Source: UBA11524 sp964464815 (GTDB lineage Bacteria > Bacillota > Clostridia > Christensenellales > Aristaeellaceae). From it: a stretch of DNA of 64,000 nt. Under the pieces are notes generated by a model. The model was not told the origin of the DNA, did no database searches, and saw nothing but the letters and a program-made list of their open reading frames with translations. Positions 60,106 to 64,000 of this stretch are shown here, in pieces. The position numbers and the translations under genes are program-made. Location of the stretch: the NCBI GenBank assembly GCA_964464815.1, contig CAYXHF010000007.1, positions 12,973-76,972 of the forward strand, read 5' to 3'. How positions within the stretch are numbered: position 1 is the first letter of the stretch; every line of letters starts with the position of its first letter.

Positions 60106-60381
60106 ATGACGGAGGAATTTTGCATTGCCGCCTTTCGCTCACGGCAGCAGGTGATTGCCTTTGAGCATGCCCTGCGCGAAAAGGGCGTCAATGCGTCCAT
60201 TATCCTGACACCACGCGCCGTGGCGATGGGCTGCGGACTGAGCGTTCGTATCGAAAAGCAGGATTTGCCACGGGCGGTGCAGGTCTATCGCCAGACGAAT
60301 CCTGGCAATCTGATTGGGTTTTATGATGTCTGGCAGGAGCCAACTGGCCGCGTGACGGTTCGTCCGGCGGGCATTGTTTAA
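60106..60381 (+). CDS. DUF3343 putative sulfur/selenium carrier-like protein
   Basis: A 91-aa protein of the DUF3343 (putative Se/S carrier-like) family: CIAAFRSRQQVIAFEHALRE, ILTPRAVAMGCGLSVRIEK with a conserved Cys, and a C-terminal beta strand. The family often sits beside cysteine desulfurase-like genes in anaerobes, and here it is divergent from one with 78 bases between them. Transfer of persulfide or selenide to or from the Cys is a reasonable but unproven role. GGAGG precedes ATG 60106. Confidence 0.88.
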   Translation: MTEEFCIAAFRSRQQVIAFEHALREKGVNASIILTPRAVAMGCGLSVRIEKQDLPRAVQVYRQTNPGNLIGFYDVWQEPTGRVTVRPAGIV

Positions 60382-60389
60382 AGAAAGAT

Positions 60390-60430
60390 AAAAAACAGGG
60401 ATGCCTGTGATGGTGCATCCCTGTTTTTGT
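60390..60430. terminator. Bidirectional terminator between DUF3343 and amylase genes
   Basis: AAAACAGGGATG pairs with CATCCCTGTTTT; T and A runs flank it, so it ends both convergent genes. Confidence 0.85.
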
Positions 60431-60434
60431 GTAT

Positions 60435-62222
60435 TTATGCCTTCAAGCGGCGGCAGATGGTGATGACTTCCTTGCCGGTCACGGTGGTTTCCTGACCGAG
60501 GGCATCGTGGCCATCCTTCATCTGGCGCGTAATCACCAGGGTATCCTCATCCGTGGCTTCAATCTCGCACAGACCCAGACGAAGCAGCGCAGAATCCTGA
60601 CGGTGGCGCAGCTTGTTGCTGACATAGCGCTGGAGTGCCATATCCTCGTGTCCCCACGGATAGGCGCGGCGGTTCCACGGGTCGTGGCAGCCAGTCAGAC
60701 CGACCTCGTCGCCGTAATAGACCGTTGCGCAACCCGGCAGGGCGCACAGCAGGTCAATGCACAGCTTGTAGCGGCGCACGGCCAGCTCGTATTCCTCCAC
60801 GTTCAGATGAACATGCTGCTGGTCAGCCTTGCTCAGCTCCTTGCATTCGCGGCCTGCCAGAATGTTCAGCGCACGGCAGCGGTCGTGGCTGCCCACCAGA
60901 TTCATCAGCGCATAGCGGAACTGTGCCGGGTAGACCTCCTCCTGATGGTGAATCAGGCGCACAAAGTCGGCGGCGCTCATCTTACCCATCACGAAATCCA
61001 GGATGGCTTCGCGAACAGGGTAGTTCATGACGCTGTCCAGCGTGTCACCCGTGCAGTAGGAGCGCATCTCGCCATAGGCAATCTTGTTGCTGGCGTCCTC
61101 CCAGACCTCACCCAGCACCACGGCTTCAGGGTCAGCCTTCTTGGCGGCCACGCGCAGCTTGCGCAGGAAGTCCATCGGCAGCTCGTCCGCCACGTCCAGA
61201 CGCCAGCCACAGCTGCCAGCTTCAATCCAGCGCGGCACAATGCCCGTGTGGTCGTCAAACATGAACTTCTGGTATTCGGGGTTGTCCTTGCGCAGCTCCG
61301 GCAGGGACAGGATGTTCCACCATGCCTTGTAATCCTCCGGGAAATGGCGGAAGGTGTACCAGTCATAGTACGGGGAGGATTCGCCCTGATACGCGCCAAG
61401 GGTCGGGTAGTGGCCGAAGTGATTGAAGTACACGCTGTCTTCGCCCGTGTGGGAGAAAACGCCGTCCAGCATCACGCGGATGCCCATGGCCTTAGCGGCT
61501 TCGCACAATTCGCGGAATTCCTCGTTCGTGCCGCAGAGCGGATCGACCTGCGTGTAGTCGCCCGTGTCGTAGCGGTGATTGGAGCGGGCGCGGAAAATGG
61601 GGTTGAGGTAGATGATGTCAATGCCCATTTCCTTCAGGTACGGCAGCTTTTCCTGAATGCCGGTCAGCGTGCCACCATAGAAATCCAGCTCCTGATACTT
61701 ACCGCCGCGCAAATCGCCAACGCCCAGCAGCTCCTCGTCCCAATCCTCGTGAACAAAGCGATCCACACGGTCATCCACGGCCTTTGTATCGGCATGACGG
61801 AAGCGGTCCGGGAAAATCTGATAGATATTGGCGCCGTGGAAGGCCACAGGCGTGCGATAGGCAGGATCATAGAGCGTAATCTGGAAGGATTCCGGTTCGC
61901 CGTGTTCGCACACCGTGCCAACGCCACCCAGTTTATCGGGCTGATTGCCATAGCGGATGGTGCGGCCGTCCTTGCGATAGACCAGGAAATAGTACCAGAA
62001 CAGACCGGGTGTGGCAGGCAGAGAAATAGCGACCTCCCACACGGAATCGGCTGTGGGCAGCATGGTGTAGCAAAGCTCCTCCGTCATCCAGGTGCGCAGG
62101 ACAACGCTAGTGGCTTCGTCACAGCGGAAGCGAATCAGTACCTGACTGCCAGCAGGCGCAGGGCCGGAGGGTGTGCGATAAAAAACGTCGTGCGAATTAT
62201 GCAGGAGCATGTTCCTATCCAT
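60435..62222 (-). CDS. Glycoside hydrolase family 13 (neopullulanase/cyclomaltodextrinase-like)
   Basis: An intracellular alpha-glucan hydrolase, 595 aa, with no signal peptide. Residues 1 to about 115 are a beta-sandwich N-domain like CBM34. The GH13 barrel follows: IYQIFPDRF, IDIIYLNPIFRARSNHRYD, MLDGVFSHTG, nucleophile Asp343 in GWRLDVADE, acid/base Glu372 in VLGEVWED, and stabiliser Asp447 in VGSHDRCR. An IIYL and TVYYGDEVG segment and a C-terminal beta domain complete it. It lies downstream of glgP on the same strand, so the two probably break down glycogen or maltodextrins. The start is uncertain: ATG 62222 or ATG 62210, neither with a strong ribosome-binding site. Confidence 0.92.
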   Translation of the reverse strand: MDRNMLLHNSHDVFYRTPSGPAPAGSQVLIRFRCDEATSVVLRTWMTEELCYTMLPTADSVWEVAISLPATPGLFWYYFLVYRKDGRTIRYGNQPDKLGGVGTVCEHGEPESFQITLYDPAYRTPVAFHGANIYQIFPDRFRHADTKAVDDRVDRFVHEDWDEELLGVGDLRGGKYQELDFYGGTLTGIQEKLPYLKEMGIDIIYLNPIFRARSNHRYDTGDYTQVDPLCGTNEEFRELCEAAKAMGIRVMLDGVFSHTGEDSVYFNHFGHYPTLGAYQGESSPYYDWYTFRHFPEDYKAWWNILSLPELRKDNPEYQKFMFDDHTGIVPRWIEAGSCGWRLDVADELPMDFLRKLRVAAKKADPEAVVLGEVWEDASNKIAYGEMRSYCTGDTLDSVMNYPVREAILDFVMGKMSAADFVRLIHHQEEVYPAQFRYALMNLVGSHDRCRALNILAGRECKELSKADQQHVHLNVEEYELAVRRYKLCIDLLCALPGCATVYYGDEVGLTGCHDPWNRRAYPWGHEDMALQRYVSNKLRHRQDSALLRLGLCEIEATDEDTLVITRQMKDGHDALGQETTVTGKEVITICRRLKA

Positions 62223-62274
62223 CCATTCATTCTCAGTGTGATGCGCATCTGACCATGCATACCGTCAGACACGC

Positions 62275-62302
62275 GAAAAAAGCCCGAAATGCATCCGGAC
62301 TT
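62275..62302 (-). terminator. Terminator after glgP
   Basis: Minus strand AGTCCG pairs with CGGGCT (one G-U), followed by TTTTTT. Lies between glgP and the amylase gene, suggesting at least partial separation of the two. Confidence 0.6.
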
Positions 62303-62308
62303 TTGTAT

Positions 62309-62352
62309 CTCCGCGGTGCAAAGCATGATAGTGTCTGCCTCGCACCGCGGAG
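62309..62352. repeat. Perfect 11-bp inverted repeat between glgP and the amylase gene
   Basis: CTCCGCGGTGC (62309-62319) pairs exactly with GCACCGCGGAG (62342-62352) around a 22-base loop. It begins 12 bases beyond the glgP stop. No T-run follows on the minus strand. Might be an mRNA 3' stability structure or a protein-binding site. Confidence 0.6.
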
Positions 62353-62364
62353 GAAAAGGTGATA

Positions 62365-64000
62365 TTAGCCCTTGCTCTTGAGCGGGTCAAGATGCCAAAT
62401 CGTATCGTTGTACTCCTTGATGGTGCGGTCGGAGGAGAAGATGCCGGACATGGCGGTGTTGATAACGGCCATGCGGTTCCACTTGTCCTTGTCGGTGTAG
62501 TCCGCGTCGATGCGGCGCTGCGCCATGGAGTAGGAGCCGAAGTCCTTCAGGACGAAGTACGGGTCGGCCATGTTGCCGTAATCGCCAATCAGCAGGCTGT
62601 GATAGAGATCCTGCAGGGCGCTGGGCGCTTCGGGCAGAACCGTGCCGTCAATCATCTGGGTCATCGCCAGACGCAGCTCCTGATTCGTCTCGAAGATGGA
62701 CATCGGGTTGTAGTTGCGCTCGCGGTACATATCCAGCACCGTGTCAGAACGCATGCCGAAGATGTAGATGTTGTCCATGCCGACCTGCTCGGAAATCTCG
62801 ACGTTTGCACCGTCCATCGTGCCGATGGTGACGGCACCGTTCATCATGTACTTCATGTTGCCCGTGCCGCTGGCTTCCTTGGAGGCCGTGGAGAGCTGCT
62901 CGGAAACTTCCGTTGCGGGAATCAGCACCTGAGCGCTGGACACGTCGTAGTTCTCCAGGAACACAACCTGCAACATCTTGCGCGCACGCGGATGCTTGGC
63001 AATCAGCACGGACAGGCCGTTGATGAAGCGGATAATCTGCTTGGCGCGGTTGTAGCCGGGCGCAGCCTTGGAGCCGAAGATGAACACGCGGGGCTGCATG
63101 GTGAAGCTGGGATCATTGACAATGCGGTTGTAAAGCACCAGCACATGCAGGGCGTTGAGCATCTGACGCTTGTATTCATGCAGACGCTTGGACTGGGCAT
63201 CGAACATGAAGTCCGGGTCAACAATCGCACCCTGACGCTCCTTCAGGAAGTTGGACAGGCGCACCTTGTTGTTGTGCTTAATCTTGGCGAACTGCTCGCG
63301 GAAGGCCGCGTCGTCCGCATAAGGCGCCAATTCGCTCAGCAGCTCCGGCTCCTTGATCCAGTTGGTGCCGATGGTGTCGCAAATCAGCTTCGTCAGCTCG
63401 GGGTTGCAGGCCATGAGCCAGCGGCGATGCGTGATGCCGTTGGTGATGGCGCTGAACTTCTCCGGCATGACCAGATAGAAGTCATGGAACGTTTCCTGCT
63501 TGAGGATGTCACCATGCAGCTGGCTGACGCCGTTGGTGGAGAAGGTCATGGCAACGCACAGGTTCGCCATGTGGATATAGCCGTAGGAGATGATGGCCAT
63601 CTTGCCCACACGCTCGGCCTCGCCGGGGAAGAAGTTCCACAGACGGGCGCACAGACGCTGGTTCATTTCCACCAGAATCTGATAGATGCGCGGCAGCAGG
63701 CTCTTGACCATGTCCTCCGGCCACTTTTCCAGTGCTTCGGCCATGATGGTGTGGTTGGTGTAGGCGATGGTGCGGCTGACAATCTTCTGCGCCTCGTCCC
63801 AGCCCAGACCTTCCTCGTCCATCAGCAGGCGCATCAGCTCGGGAATCGCCAGACCCGGATGCGTGTCATTGACGTGAATGACAACCTTCTCGGGCAGCTT
63901 GCTCCAATCGTTGCCGTTGAGCTTCTTGAAGTCCTTGAGGATGTATTGCAGGGTGGCGGAGGTGAAGAAGTACTGCTGCTTCAGACGGAGCAGCTTGCCC
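62365..64000 (-). CDS. glgP: Glycogen phosphorylase (5' part outside window)
   Basis: GlgP releases glucose-1-phosphate from glycogen or maltodextrin with PLP as cofactor. The visible C-terminal ~545 residues start in LLRLKQQYFFTSATLQYILKD (shown in part: KQQYFFTSATLQYIL), then VVIHVNDTHPGLAIPELMRL, SYGYIHMANLCVA, GITHRRWLMACNPEL, and the PLP-lysine signature EASGTGNMKYMMNGA with TIGTMDGANVEI. The C-terminus runs DPLKSKG. The frame is open to base 64000, so the N-terminus lies beyond the window. Downstream is the GH13 enzyme, forming a glycogen-breakdown pair. Confidence 0.95.
   Translation of the reverse strand, partial: GKLLRLKQQYFFTSATLQYILKDFKKLNGNDWSKLPEKVVIHVNDTHPGLAIPELMRLLMDEEGLGWDEAQKIVSRTIAYTNHTIMAEALEKWPEDMVKSLLPRIYQILVEMNQRLCARLWNFFPGEAERVGKMAIISYGYIHMANLCVAMTFSTNGVSQLHGDILKQETFHDFYLVMPEKFSAITNGITHRRWLMACNPELTKLICDTIGTNWIKEPELLSELAPYADDAAFREQFAKIKHNNKVRLSNFLKERQGAIVDPDFMFDAQSKRLHEYKRQMLNALHVLVLYNRIVNDPSFTMQPRVFIFGSKAAPGYNRAKQIIRFINGLSVLIAKHPRARKMLQVVFLENYDVSSAQVLIPATEVSEQLSTASKEASGTGNMKYMMNGAVTIGTMDGANVEISEQVGMDNIYIFGMRSDTVLDMYRERNYNPMSIFETNQELRLAMTQMIDGTVLPEAPSALQDLYHSLLIGDYGNMADPYFVLKDFGSYSMAQRRIDADYTDKDKWNRMAVINTAMSGIFSSDRTIKEYNDTIWHLDPLKSKG

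Overview
The window is chromosomal DNA from an endospore-forming, GC-rich member of the Clostridia. The evidence is the sporulation set (spoVM, gerW/ytfI, pdaB, spmA-spmB), the cmk-plsC-ispH::rpsA cluster with its clostridial IspH-S1 fusion, a CIRCE-controlled groES-groEL pair, a tmRNA beside smpB, and lysine and tetrahydrofolate riboswitches. An Oscillospirales/Christensenellales-like gut lineage would fit, but the sequence alone cannot settle the family. A run of exactly 100 N inside a repeat (16692-16791) marks a draft or metagenome assembly. No phage, plasmid, CRISPR array or intact IS transposase is visible, and the region is mostly core genome.

Layout. 1-6.2 kb: proA-HAD phosphatase-rluB (minus), diverging from smpB and ssrA; then a MATE exporter with a small partner gene, and a two-gene unit ending in a 29-codon spoVM. 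6.2-9.5 kb: lysine riboswitch and asd-dapA-dapB. 9.5-16.3 kb: ftsH, two membrane-protein genes, THF riboswitch-folT-nth, then plsY and der on the minus strand. 16.4-16.9 kb: tandem 195-bp hairpin repeats holding the gap. 16.9-23.4 kb: dacF-type carboxypeptidase, gerW and ytfI (minus), mtnN, an orphan pseudo-receiver, an SPFH/zinc-ribbon protein, a two-OB SSB-like protein and pdaB. 23.8-30.4 kb: groESL, mutY, acyl-ACP thioesterase, an AbrB-type regulator, spmAB and a HutP-like protein. 30.4-38 kb: two small repeat elements, cmk-plsC, ispH::rpsA, thiN, purC and a CapD-like nucleotide-sugar enzyme. 38-49.7 kb: uxuA-uxuB, a TetR-GNAT pair, an RlmL-like methyltransferase, an aldo/keto reductase, a hybrid histidine kinase, a DUF512 radical SAM protein and murA. 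49.8-64 kb: ppk, hemW, a DUF1622 protein, a SLOG-like protein, lepA, rsfS, a nadD::yqeK fusion, a membrane-anchored Mrr-like protein, a cysteine desulfurase-like enzyme facing a DUF3343 carrier, a GH13 amylase and the 3' part of glycogen phosphorylase.

How the genes work together. asd-dapA-dapB supply diaminopimelate for peptidoglycan, lysine and (by family knowledge) spore dipicolinate; murA and the carboxypeptidase act on the same wall; pdaB, spoVM, spmAB and gerW act in cortex formation or germination. uxuAB degrade hexuronates, and glgP plus the GH13 enzyme degrade glycogen or maltodextrin. smpB/ssrA, lepA, rsfS, der and rpsA are ribosome functions.

Regulation is unusually readable. Many genes have a sigma-A promoter with a spacer of exactly 17 bp, and at least five -35 boxes read TTGCAA. 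Because TTGCAA is its own reverse complement, one copy at 2884-2889 can serve divergent proA and smpB promoters. The most unusual structural feature is a dispersed palindromic element with TACTAAT ends, present three times (30467, 40884, 53628) with different internal lengths; one copy supplies the stop codon of a gene.
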